Shown: positions 24,361 to 31,578 of the stretch, one piece after another
Numbering within the stretch: the first letter of the stretch is position 1
Layout: each line of letters starts with the position of its first letter
Assembly: GCF_020166415.1 (NCBI RefSeq)
Contig: NZ_JAIQXV010000001.1
Coordinates: 540,919-604,918, forward strand
Source: Deinococcus multiflagellatus
Lineage (GTDB): Bacteria > Deinococcota > Deinococci > Deinococcales > Deinococcaceae
Direction of reading: 5' to 3'
DNA length: 64,000 nt
Position numbers and translations under genes: made by a program
Notes under the pieces: generated by a model
The model's input: only the letters and a program-made list of their open reading frames with translations
The model's database searches: none
Told to the model about the DNA's origin: nothing

Positions 24361-24785
24361 TCGGGTGCCTCCTCATCGGCGTCCAGTGAGAATTCGATGT
24401 CCAGCCGCGTACCACTGACGCTGAACCCCTCATCCACGAACAGCTGCTCACCCTGGTACAGCAGCAGGGCGCTTGGATCTTCGTAATCCCGGCAGACCCG
24501 CTGCACGGCCTGCACCACCTGCAGGCGCCGGGCAGTACCTGCGCGGGCGTACTCCGGGCTGTTGGGTACGTCCATGACCATGACCACGAACACGGGCACG
24601 CGCAGGCGGGTGGTCTGCCCCTGGTCAGCGGTCTGACCGTCTGCCGGTTCGATGCTTTCCGTGGTTACCCAGATCTGGCCGGGCGCCAATTCAGATTCCA
24701 CCGGCGGGCGGGCCAGCACGGAGTACTGGGGCAGCAGCTCACGCAGCTGATCCTCCAGCGCCGCGATCACGCTGAGAGGCTTCAC
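24357..24785 (-). CDS. Tail terminator/completion-like protein (142 aa)
   Basis: Follows the HK97 gp10-like gene and precedes the tube gene, the normal place for the tail terminator. Pattern: N-terminal helix (VIAALEDQLRELLPQY), a strand block (GQIWVTTESIEP, RVPVFVVMVMDV) and a helix (RRLQVVQAVQRVCRDY). This alpha/beta layout fits the lambda gpU-type completion fold. Assignment is by position and pattern. Confidence 0.65.
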   Translation of the reverse strand: MKPLSVIAALEDQLRELLPQYSVLARPPVESELAPGQIWVTTESIEPADGQTADQGQTTRLRVPVFVVMVMDVPNSPEYARAGTARRLQVVQAVQRVCRDYEDPSALLLYQGEQLFVDEGFSVSGTRLDIEFSLDADEEAPE

Positions 24786-25228
24786 GACAGCCTCTGGCGC
24801 AATGCCTGGCGCAGCATGCCGGGGAAGCGTTCCTGCAGGGCCTTCGCCGCGTCATCCGCCCAGGGCTTGCGTGGCAAGGTGACGCTCTTGGATTGTCGCC
24901 ACCCCACGCCCGGGATGTAGTACTTCAGCATGGGCGCGGCCTTGGCTGTGATGGTCATGCCCTTGTTGTGCACCAGCCCGTAGAAGAGGCTGCCCAGGCT
25001 CAGCTGGGCGCCATGCGGCGTGGGCCGCATGTAGGTGCGGATGGACCGGTGCAGGGCGCCACTGCGGACATTCAGACCACGGCTGCCGCCCTTGGAGACG
25101 TTGCGCCGCGCTTCCTCCCGCAGGAAGTCCCGCGCGGTGTTCATGGCCGTGCGGGTGGCTTCGAGCGGGGCCCCTTCCAGGCGCTGCAGGGTGCGGGGCA
25201 ACTTGGCGTCGGTGCGAATGACAATCAT
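24782..25228 (-). CDS. HK97 gp10-like tail completion protein (148 aa)
   Basis: Contains the family's typical run: ARRNVSKGGSRGLNVRSGALHRSI (in pieces, SGALHRSI being the hallmark), LGSLFYGLVHNKG and KPWADDAAKALQERFPGML. HK97 gp10-like proteins sit at the head-tail joint. Coupled with its neighbours by 4-nt overlaps. Confidence 0.75.
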   Translation of the reverse strand: MIVIRTDAKLPRTLQRLEGAPLEATRTAMNTARDFLREEARRNVSKGGSRGLNVRSGALHRSIRTYMRPTPHGAQLSLGSLFYGLVHNKGMTITAKAAPMLKYYIPGVGWRQSKSVTLPRKPWADDAAKALQERFPGMLRQALRQRLS

Positions 25229-25536
25229 GGCCGCACCGTCTCACGCACCGCGCGCAGGTACACCGTCCAGGTTCCGGCATCACGCTGGATACCATTGCGC
25301 AGGATGGTGTAGGCGATGCCGTCAATGGTCACGCGCCTGTTCTCTGCGAGGTCAGCAGGGGGCGTGCCGAACACGGTGTAGACCGTGACTTTGTGGGTGG
25401 GGTTGTCAGTGAGCGCCCCACCTTGGGGACCACTGGCCAGACCCAGTGCGAGGGGCACGAGTTCCACCCGGCTGCACTTGATCCGGCCCCCGCCCTCGGT
25501 AGTGAGCCATAGGAACGGACGGGCATCGACTGGCAT
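25225..25536 (-). CDS. Head closure/head-tail connector-like protein (103 aa)
   Basis: A small beta protein (HKVTVYTVFG, RRVTIDGIAYTILR, GTWTVYLRAVRE) in the slot of the head-closure protein. The DGIAYTI turn is common in SPP1 gp16-type stoppers. Call based on order and pattern. Confidence 0.6.
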   Translation of the reverse strand: MPVDARPFLWLTTEGGGRIKCSRVELVPLALGLASGPQGGALTDNPTHKVTVYTVFGTPPADLAENRRVTIDGIAYTILRNGIQRDAGTWTVYLRAVRETVRP

Positions 25537-25925
25537 TACCAGTTCCCCCGGGTGGGCACGGCGCCACTCACCGGTCCCCAGCTCTGCTGGGCACCGGGCA
25601 CCATGGCCGTGATGCCGGCCAGGGCATCCATCTGCCGCTGCGTGGCTTCCAGACCCTGAATCTTCCGGTCGATCCGGGCTTTCAGGCCCTTATCCACCTC
25701 GTATTCCGTGTTGTCTTTCAGCAGGCGCGCGGCCGTGGCCCAGGGGCGGACGTGGAACTGCGCGGCGGGGTCGGTGGGCGGCGCGTCACGTACCCCATCC
25801 ACGCTCAGCGCGCGGCTCAGGGTGGTGTCATCCGTCTCCGCGCCATAGTTGGCCCCCAGCGCATCCCGCAGGTGCTGCAGGGCCACTGCCGGGGTGAGCG
25901 GGAAGGTGGGGGCCGTGAGGGTCAC
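25536..25925 (-). CDS. Head-tail adaptor-like protein (129 aa)
   Basis: Mostly helical (VALQHLRDALGANY, ATAARLLKDNTEYEV, ARIDRKIQGLEATQRQMDAL), the usual make-up of gp6/gp15-type adaptors that dock under the portal. Lies between a HhH protein and the head-closure gene. Pattern and position only. Confidence 0.6.
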   Translation of the reverse strand: MTLTAPTFPLTPAVALQHLRDALGANYGAETDDTTLSRALSVDGVRDAPPTDPAAQFHVRPWATAARLLKDNTEYEVDKGLKARIDRKIQGLEATQRQMDALAGITAMVPGAQQSWGPVSGAVPTRGNW

Positions 25926-26656
25926 TGCTGGGCCTTCCGATCAGCCAGCAGCTGCTGGTACGCCTTCACAGTCTTCCCGCCGATGCCGTTGATCTGCTGC
26001 ACCGGGCTTTCGGTCTGACCTTCCGCCACCTTCAGGCCCGCTTCCAGCTTCTCCATCGTGTCGAAGCCGTTGTCGAGCAGCAGGGTGCGGAATGCGATGT
26101 CATCCGGCAGGGGCGTGCCGGTGGCCGGGGCGTCCGGCTCAGTGGAGGGCTCACCGGTGGAATCCCCCTGCGCCTCACTGCCCTGGTCCGGGGCAGCCTC
26201 GCTTTCCAGGGGCGGCACCAGGGCCTGCAGGTCAGTCACCTGCAGGCGCAGCTCACCAGTCTCGCGCTCCAACTCCAGAATGCGGACCTGTGCCTGATCC
26301 AGCAGCTGGCGATTGGTCTCGGCGCCGCCCTTGATGTTGCGGATCAGGTCAGCGGGGGCAATGCCCTGCCCAGGCACCCACCCCATGGCGTCCAACACCG
26401 CACCAAGTTCGGCGTCGCTCTTGTCGAGGTCTGCTTTCAGGTCACGGTTGGCCTGCAGCAGGTCCTCAACATCTGCCCCCGCGTCCGGCTCAGCGGCCTC
26501 CCCGTCATACACGGGGGCGCCGCTGGCCATAGCGATGGCGGCGGGCACCTCAAGGAACGGCTGTTCAGCCGTCGCCTTGAAGGGCCCGAAGCGCTCACCG
26601 TTCTTGGTGTAGGTGCGCGCCAGTTCAGTCACCTTCACGGTCTGCGTCATGCTCAC
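25922..26656 (-). CDS. Acidic phage protein with C-terminal HhH motif (244 aa)
   Basis: Coiled-coil centre (residues 60-160), a low-complexity acidic Pro/Ser/Glu linker, and a C-terminal helix-hairpin-helix-like end (NGIGGKTVKAYQQLL) of the kind found in small DNA-binding or connector proteins. Placed immediately after the capsid gene with a 4-nt overlap. Function unknown. Confidence 0.65.
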   Translation of the reverse strand: MSMTQTVKVTELARTYTKNGERFGPFKATAEQPFLEVPAAIAMASGAPVYDGEAAEPDAGADVEDLLQANRDLKADLDKSDAELGAVLDAMGWVPGQGIAPADLIRNIKGGAETNRQLLDQAQVRILELERETGELRLQVTDLQALVPPLESEAAPDQGSEAQGDSTGEPSTEPDAPATGTPLPDDIAFRTLLLDNGFDTMEKLEAGLKVAEGQTESPVQQINGIGGKTVKAYQQLLADRKAQQ

Positions 26657-27801
26657 TGCCTCCGGATCAGCACAAGGCGGCGGCTGTTGCGGATCACGGG
26701 CAGGCCGTTCTCCACACCTTCGCCCACCAGGGCGAACGGGTCATTCTCGGGGGTGTACAGACGGCCCCAGCGGCCCAGGGGCTCACCGCGCCACGTGCCT
26801 TCCACCGTGGGCGCCACGTGGTAGTACCCCAGCGCCTGCTCCGGGATCTGGGTGCCGGTCAGGCTGACCAGCTGGTTCGTGGTGTTGCGGCCGATGACGC
26901 TGATCACATCGTCATCCACCATGGGCACGCCGATGGTTTCCCCGGGCGTGGTGGGGTCGATGATCTGCCCCTCACGGCCGTACCCGATCAGGGTGGCGCT
27001 GCGGGCCTGATCGCCCGTGCTGGCGATGGTGAAGCCGCCGTTGCCGTCGCTCTGCAGGCTCTGCGTGCGGCGCACCGTCACCGTGCGGATGTTCCGCTCC
27101 GGGCTGTACACGTCGCTCACGATGTCCATGCGGTTGGCGGGGTTGTCGATCGCGGCCTGCAGCGTGTTCTGGCTCATCACGATGCCCACGCTGCCCTTCA
27201 CGATCTTTTCCGCCTGGCTCAGCGCGGTCCACAGCTTGGAGGTGGTGCCTCCCACGTGGTCCGTCCCGGTCAGGGTGATGATGTTGCTGTTCGGCACCTT
27301 GTAGTCCACCAGCAGGCGACGGCCGTTGAACATCCAGTCGATCTTGCCCTGCGTCAGGGCCTGCATGGCCAGGTACTCGGCACTGTCATCCAGGGACTGA
27401 ATCACGCCCTTGTTGAACAGGTTCATGCCCGCTTCGCCCATGAAGTCATTCACGGTGCGGCCGGGGATCTGGCCAGCAGTGGCGCGCAGCAGGAGCTGCT
27501 GCAGGCTGCGGGCAGGCGCTTCATCCAGGCGGATGGCCTGCGCCAGCTTGGCGGTCTTGTGGCCGTAGGTGGACAGTTGGATGGCCGTTCCTTCGGGGTA
27601 GCGGCTGTCCATCCCCACGTGACCGGCCATGACGGTGCGGATCTCCATCATGCCGCCGTCCACGTCGTAGTCCGGCATCTGGACACGGGGCAGGAAGCGG
27701 CCGGACAGGTATTCGGCGGCGGACGGGGGCGTGTTGGCGATCTCGATCAGCGCGCGGTTCACCGACAGCGCGGCAATGACTTGAGCCCAGGACAGGTTCA
27801 T
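26653..27801 (-). CDS. Major capsid protein (382 aa)
   Basis: The ATG at 27801 overlaps the decoration gene stop. Opening YLSGRFLPRVQMPDYDVDGG, the SRYPEGTAIQ stretch and YLAMQALTQGKIDW resemble the lambda gpE-type (major capsid protein E) family. Length, slot after scaffold and decoration proteins, and a strong late promoter upstream fit. HK97-like fold is expected. Confidence 0.85.
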   Translation of the reverse strand: MNLSWAQVIAALSVNRALIEIANTPPSAAEYLSGRFLPRVQMPDYDVDGGMMEIRTVMAGHVGMDSRYPEGTAIQLSTYGHKTAKLAQAIRLDEAPARSLQQLLLRATAGQIPGRTVNDFMGEAGMNLFNKGVIQSLDDSAEYLAMQALTQGKIDWMFNGRRLLVDYKVPNSNIITLTGTDHVGGTTSKLWTALSQAEKIVKGSVGIVMSQNTLQAAIDNPANRMDIVSDVYSPERNIRTVTVRRTQSLQSDGNGGFTIASTGDQARSATLIGYGREGQIIDPTTPGETIGVPMVDDDVISVIGRNTTNQLVSLTGTQIPEQALGYYHVAPTVEGTWRGEPLGRWGRLYTPENDPFALVGEGVENGLPVIRNSRRLVLIRRQ

Positions 27802-28220
27802 CGACGGTCCTCCCACTTCATGAAGGTGAATCGGGTGGCGAGGGCCGCACGCACCGTGGCGTTGGCCAGCACACGCGGGCTGCCACTGGCGTCAGGCAGC
27901 ACGTTCTCGTACACCACACCGCCCACGTAGGCGCCGTAGCCGCTGGCCGCCATGCCCCGGCCGTCTTCCTCCGCGTCCGTTTTCAGGATCAGCTGGGGCT
28001 TGCCGGCCGTGCCGGCGCCAGGGCCGCACAGGTACTCACCCGTGGTGCTGTTGCCAGTGGGCTCGATGATGGTGCCGGCGGGAATAACACGCTTCCCGGC
28101 GGTGCCGTACTTGGCGTCGGTGAACGCGGCGAAATCGATCTGAACGCCGGTTCCGAAGGTGGCCATGCTGGCGCGGTCAGCCACGAAAGCGGCCAGACCA
28201 AACTTCTTAATTACGGTCAT
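27798..28220 (-). CDS. Capsid decoration protein-like (140 aa)
   Basis: Small Gly/Ala/Thr-rich beta protein (GKRVIPAGTIIEPTGNSTTG, then LILKTDAEEDG) directly upstream of the capsid gene. Phages with gpE-type capsids carry a gpD-type stabiliser here. The pattern fits the decoration families of other siphophages but not gpD closely. Confidence 0.7.
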   Translation of the reverse strand: MTVIKKFGLAAFVADRASMATFGTGVQIDFAAFTDAKYGTAGKRVIPAGTIIEPTGNSTTGEYLCGPGAGTAGKPQLILKTDAEEDGRGMAASGYGAYVGGVVYENVLPDASGSPRVLANATVRAALATRFTFMKWEDRR

Positions 28221-29053
28221 GCGGTTCCTCCAGCGGGGGGAGTGGGATTGGCGGCGGCTTGCCGGTCTGCCAGCACCTTGGCGGCGTACCCGTGCAGCCC
28301 GTTGCTGCCTGTGCCCGCACTGGCGCCGGCCTGCCCGGTGACCGCGGTGCCGCCTTGCGACTGCGTGGTCTGGGTGTCAGTGGGAAACAGGGCGGGCACG
28401 TAATCGGCCCAGTGCTGCTGGGCGTAGGTTTTCAGCTCGCCCAGATCCTTGCCGTCCTTGTCGAAGACGTGAACGGCGCGTTTGTCGCCTTCGCCCTGCA
28501 CCTTGGCGCTCAGGCTGTCCCGGTCCAGGCGCTCCGTGAGCACGCTGGCCTTGGCCTTGGCGACGTCCGCGACCGTGGCCACTTCCGCGCTGCGCTTCAG
28601 GGTGTCCCGTTCTGTGACCGCGAGTTTCCCGGTTTCCAGTTCGGTTTTCAGGTCGGCAGGCTTCCCGAGGGCGCGGTAGGCTTCCCACTCTTTCGCCTCG
28701 TCGGGGGTGAGGGACTTCCCGCCCTCCGGGGTCTCGCGCTGGCGGAGCTTGAAGTTGCTGGCTTCCAGGTCAATGACCTTGTTCACCAGTTCCTTCAGGT
28801 CTGCGCCGTCGAGCTGGGTGCGGCGCATCTGGCGCCACTCGGCGTCCGTCATGCGTCGCTCACCGCCACCCTGGGCGGTCTGGTCACCTGTGCCTTGCAC
28901 AGTGGTGGTGCCGGCCGCCGTGGCCGCCCCGCCTTCCCAGAGGGTGAGCTGGGGGCCGAACATGCCGCGCCGCGTTTCGTACAGGCCCAGGAGGGCCAGC
29001 GAGGGGACGGCGGCGCCTTGCGCCTTGGTGGTGGGCTGAACGCCTTGCGTCAT
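28217..29053 (-). CDS. Scaffold-like protein (278 aa)
   Basis: The start at 29053 is chosen because it lies 19 nt after a late-promoter box. The upstream extension runs through a terminator. The central part is a helical charged domain (DLKELVNKVIDLEASNFKLRQ, then DEAKEWEAYRALGKPADLKT and TERDTLKRSAEVATVADVAK) typical of capsid scaffolds. The C-terminus is Gly/Thr/Ala rich and probably flexible. It lies directly before the decoration and capsid genes. Confidence 0.75.
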   Translation of the reverse strand: MTQGVQPTTKAQGAAVPSLALLGLYETRRGMFGPQLTLWEGGAATAAGTTTVQGTGDQTAQGGGERRMTDAEWRQMRRTQLDGADLKELVNKVIDLEASNFKLRQRETPEGGKSLTPDEAKEWEAYRALGKPADLKTELETGKLAVTERDTLKRSAEVATVADVAKAKASVLTERLDRDSLSAKVQGEGDKRAVHVFDKDGKDLGELKTYAQQHWADYVPALFPTDTQTTQSQGGTAVTGQAGASAGTGSNGLHGYAAKVLADRQAAANPTPPAGGTA

Positions 29054-29080
29054 GGTTCCAGCGTGAAACCGCGCGTGACA
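29054..29080 (-). promoter_or_regulatory. Late promoter motif, scaffold-capsid unit
   Basis: TGTCACGC (29080-29073), 19 nt, ATG. CACGCT at the -10 position. The copy shares TTTCA before the -10 T with those at 22358 and 10912. Confidence 0.7.
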
Positions 29081-29090
29081 CCCCCACACG

Positions 29091-29116
29091 AAAAACGCGC
29101 CCCGTGTGGGACGCGC
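29091..29116 (-). terminator. Terminator with competing hairpin before scaffold gene
   Basis: On the - strand GCGCGTCCC and GGGGCGCG pair across ACAC and are followed by TTTTT. A second perfect stem (CCCACACG with CGTGTGGG) overlaps it and would hide the U-run in its loop, so the two folds exclude each other. Confidence 0.65.
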
Positions 29117-29132
29117 TGTGCGGCGCTGAGCC

Positions 29133-29429
29133 TCAGTTCTCGCCAGCGGCTTGCCGGAGTGCGGCGCGCAGCTCCAGTTCCTCACGCTGACAGGCCTGCA
29201 GGGAGGCGAGGTGGTCACTCACCCACGCGAACGGGGTCAGCCAACCGTTCAGGGCGCAGTGAAAGGTACCCTCTTCGTCCTCAAGAATGTAGGCGTTGCG
29301 CTTCTTGCCGCTCTGGTACGCCACCCAGCCGCTGCGCACCGTGAAGGTGCGGGGGTCGTTCTGGATGGCCACCGTGGTGCCGGGCGCGGTCAGGCAGTGC
29401 GGGTGCGAGGCGAGGCGCTGAGGTTCCAT
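29133..29429 (-). CDS. Small late protein (98 aa)
   Basis: ATG lies 18 nt after a late-promoter box located in the end of the upstream gene. Beta-rich middle (FTVRSGWVAYQSGKKRNAYILEDEEGTFHC) and a C-terminal helix. Function unknown; position between head morphogenesis protein and scaffold. Confidence 0.65.
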   Translation of the reverse strand: MEPQRLASHPHCLTAPGTTVAIQNDPRTFTVRSGWVAYQSGKKRNAYILEDEEGTFHCALNGWLTPFAWVSDHLASLQACQREELELRAALRQAAGEN

Positions 29430-29455
29430 GGCTCAGCCTTCCCCTGCGCGTGACA
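29430..29455 (-). promoter_or_regulatory. Late promoter motif, 98-aa gene
   Basis: TGTCACGC (29455-29448), 18 nt, ATG. A and T at the fixed positions (AAGGCT). Unusually, the box lies within the last codons of the head morphogenesis gene. Confidence 0.55.
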
Positions 29456-30197
29456 CGTCCTTGAGCGGCACCACCGCCCGGCAGCGGCAGCGGATGGCCT
29501 GCCCGGGCAGCTCTGGGGCGCTGCGCCAGGTGAAGACCCGGCCGTGCAGCAACTCGTGGGCCCTGCGCTGTCTGCCGTCCATCAGGGAGCGCCACTGGAA
29601 CTCTTTGACCCCAGCGGCTTTCAGCAGGTTGCGCTCAGCGGTGGCGGCAGCGGTCAGCAGCTGATCCTGGGCGATCAGGACGGCCCGGCTACGGCTCACG
29701 TTCAAACGTTCCTGCAGCAGGTCAGCGGCCTGCTCTGCGGACAGGTTCTTTCGCAGGGCTTCACGCGCGGTCCGGGCCGCGTCATCCCGGAAGCGCTGGC
29801 TTTCCTTGGCCCAGTACCGGTTCATCTCCCGCCGCTGGCGCTGCACCGCTGCCGCTGCCGCCTCACGTGGATCGGGAAAGACCAGGGCCGGGTCTGTCAG
29901 CACGGATAGGTCTCGCGTGTTCAGCGCCCGGTCCTGCACCGATCGCCGCACCACCCTGAGCAGCTCAGCGGGTGGAAGGCCGGTGGTCTTCGCCGCTTCA
30001 CTGATCAGTTGCAGCACGCCCCGCAACGCGGCTGGGCGCTGGGCACGGGGCAGGCTGAGCGCCGCCTTCAAAGCACGCTCGGCGGCCTTCAGGTTGACCT
30101 GCTGGAACTGCCGCAGGGCGGCCCCTCTGGCCTGGGCCAGGGCCTCTTCCTCCGCCGCGCGGGCCTGCTCGATCAGGCGCTTCTGTGCCGGGTTCAT
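29433..30197 (-). CDS. Head morphogenesis protein, SPP1 gp7-like (254 aa)
   Basis: The second half carries the family signature: SRSRAVLIAQDQLLTAAATAERN, EFQWRSLMDGRQRRAHELLHGRVF and a C-terminal AIRCRCRAVVPL. These minor capsid proteins follow the portal and may be injected with DNA. The N-terminus is Ala/Arg-rich helix. Confidence 0.82.
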   Translation of the reverse strand: MNPAQKRLIEQARAAEEEALAQARGAALRQFQQVNLKAAERALKAALSLPRAQRPAALRGVLQLISEAAKTTGLPPAELLRVVRRSVQDRALNTRDLSVLTDPALVFPDPREAAAAAVQRQRREMNRYWAKESQRFRDDAARTAREALRKNLSAEQAADLLQERLNVSRSRAVLIAQDQLLTAAATAERNLLKAAGVKEFQWRSLMDGRQRRAHELLHGRVFTWRSAPELPGQAIRCRCRAVVPLKDVSRAGEG

Positions 30198-30436
30198 TCG
30201 TCAATCCGCCGGATGTGGTTGCACCCGAAGCTCTCATTGGTGACCATCTTCCGGTCCAGCTGGCTGGGGTCCGTCAGGATCAGCGTGGGGCCCGGATTCT
30301 CTTTCGCCACCTGCGGGGACTCCATCACCTCCCAGACCTCGCAGTATCCCCAGTTGGCATTGTCGCGCGGCAGGGTGGGTTGCCAGTACCGACAGAACGC
30401 GCAGCGGATCTGGTACAGGTGAAGGTCAGGACTCAT
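30194..30436 (-). CDS. Small Cys-rich late protein (80 aa)
   Basis: Starts at ATG 30436. Four Cys (CAFC near the N-terminus, GYC in the middle, FGC near the end) could bind zinc. Sits between head morphogenesis gene (4-nt overlap) and an 81-aa gene. Function unknown. Confidence 0.6.
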   Translation of the reverse strand: MSPDLHLYQIRCAFCRYWQPTLPRDNANWGYCEVWEVMESPQVAKENPGPTLILTDPSQLDRKMVTNESFGCNHIRRIDE

Positions 30437-30671
30437 TGGCGAAGTGGGCGCGGATGGCCTGCGCCGCCAGGGCACGTTCCGCCTGCGCCTGCGGCTGATC
30501 CCCCTGCTGGAAGGTCAGCCGCAGGCGCGGAAAGGACCTCACATCCTCAATCACCTGAAGGTTGCTTTCCAACCGGAAGCCATGCTCACGGGCCAGGGCG
30601 TCCAGGGCCACGGTGAACTCAGCCATGCGGGCGCGGTCCGCTTGTGTCCAGGCATTGACAATCGGCGGCAT
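30426..30671 (-). CDS. Small late protein (81 aa)
   Basis: Helix-rich, starting ADRARMAEFTVALDALAREHGF and ending QAERALAAQAIRAHF with a short beta piece between. Its tail overlaps the next gene by 11 nt. Function unknown. Confidence 0.6.
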   Translation of the reverse strand: MPPIVNAWTQADRARMAEFTVALDALAREHGFRLESNLQVIEDVRSFPRLRLTFQQGDQPQAQAERALAAQAIRAHFANES

Positions 30672-30674
30672 GGT

Positions 30675-31298
30675 TTATCGCCCCTGGCCGGTCAGCGCGG
30701 TGTGTGCGGCCCAGTACCGGGCCTCTGCCACGCGGTACCCGTCGGAGAGCACGCCATGGCTGTCCTGCACCTTCCACAGGTTGAAGTCACGCTGGGCCGC
30801 CCGGAACTCACGCAGCAGTTCAACGTCCCGCTGCTCATCGGCCAAGTACTCGAGTGCCGGCACGGTGTTCAGCAGCAGGGCGGTCAGCCCTTCGCCGTAG
30901 CCGAACCGCTCCGCGTTGATCTGGATGCTCTTGCGAATGTCCCCGGTGGCGTGACGTTTCGTGGCGGCCATCCAGTCGCACAGCATTTCCAGCAGCTGCA
31001 GCAGGTTCATATCCCGGATGCCGTTCAGGTGGTGTTCGGGGTGGTGGTCATTGTGCAGGTAGTGGTGCTGCAGCGCCGCACCCATCTCTTTCAGGCTGGC
31101 CTTGTACGCCTCACTGCCGTACTCGAGTTCACGCAGGCGGGGCGTCACCGTGTCAAATACCTCGACTTCCGGGCTGGCCAATTTGCTCAGGTCATGCACG
31201 TGCGCGCGCCGGGTCAGGTCCTGCACAGCGGCCAGCAGCAAGCCCCGCACCTCGGCGATATGCGCGTGGGTGTCGGGGCGGGAATCGTAGGTGTTCAT
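30675..31298 (-). CDS. DUF5662-family phage protein (207 aa)
   Basis: Contains VHDLSKLASPE, LQHHYLHNDHHPEHH and LLQLLEMLCDWMAATKRH, the His/Asp-rich pattern of DUF5662 proteins, which resembles an HD-type metal site. Family members are common in phages and have no proven function. ATG lies 19 nt after a late-promoter box. Confidence 0.75.
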   Translation of the reverse strand: MNTYDSRPDTHAHIAEVRGLLLAAVQDLTRRAHVHDLSKLASPEVEVFDTVTPRLRELEYGSEAYKASLKEMGAALQHHYLHNDHHPEHHLNGIRDMNLLQLLEMLCDWMAATKRHATGDIRKSIQINAERFGYGEGLTALLLNTVPALEYLADEQRDVELLREFRAAQRDFNLWKVQDSHGVLSDGYRVAEARYWAAHTALTGQGR

Positions 31299-31325
31299 GC
31301 CCGTAGCGTCTGCCTGGGCGTGACA
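31299..31325 (-). promoter_or_regulatory. Late promoter motif, DUF5662 unit
   Basis: TGTCACGC (31325-31318), 19 nt, ATG; GACGCT at the -10 position. The downstream GGCAGACGCT stretch is shared with the next copy at 31545, so these two are recent duplicates. Confidence 0.68.
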
Positions 31326-31334
31326 GGATTGGAT

Positions 31335-31544
31335 TCAGGTGTAAACGCCGTGTTCCATTCGGTTCAGCATGAGACGAAGCTCTGCTATCTCAGCGAGGCC
31401 TCGTGAAGCGTATTCCCCTGGGCAGGCAAAATGCAGGGCGATATTGGGGCGTTTCAGCCACCGGGTCGCCTCTTCGGCATCATTGAAGTACACACAGGCG
31501 GCAATCCCCAACTCCATCAACTGTTGAACATGATCTTGGGTCAT
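31335..31544 (-). CDS. Small late protein (69 aa)
   Basis: ATG at 31544 lies 18 nt after a late-promoter box; the longer upstream frame would overlap the portal gene. Sequence begins MTQDHVQQLMELGIAACVYF and is mixed alpha/beta. Function unknown. Confidence 0.65.
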   Translation of the reverse strand: MTQDHVQQLMELGIAACVYFNDAEEATRWLKRPNIALHFACPGEYASRGLAEIAELRLMLNRMEHGVYT

Positions 31545-31570
31545 AGCTGAGCGTCTGCCCGGGCGTGACA
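31545..31570 (-). promoter_or_regulatory. Late promoter motif, 69-aa gene
   Basis: TGTCACGC (31570-31563), 18 nt, ATG; GACGCT at the -10 position. Lies just beyond the portal stop. Confidence 0.66.
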
Positions 31571-31578
31571 GAACGGGT

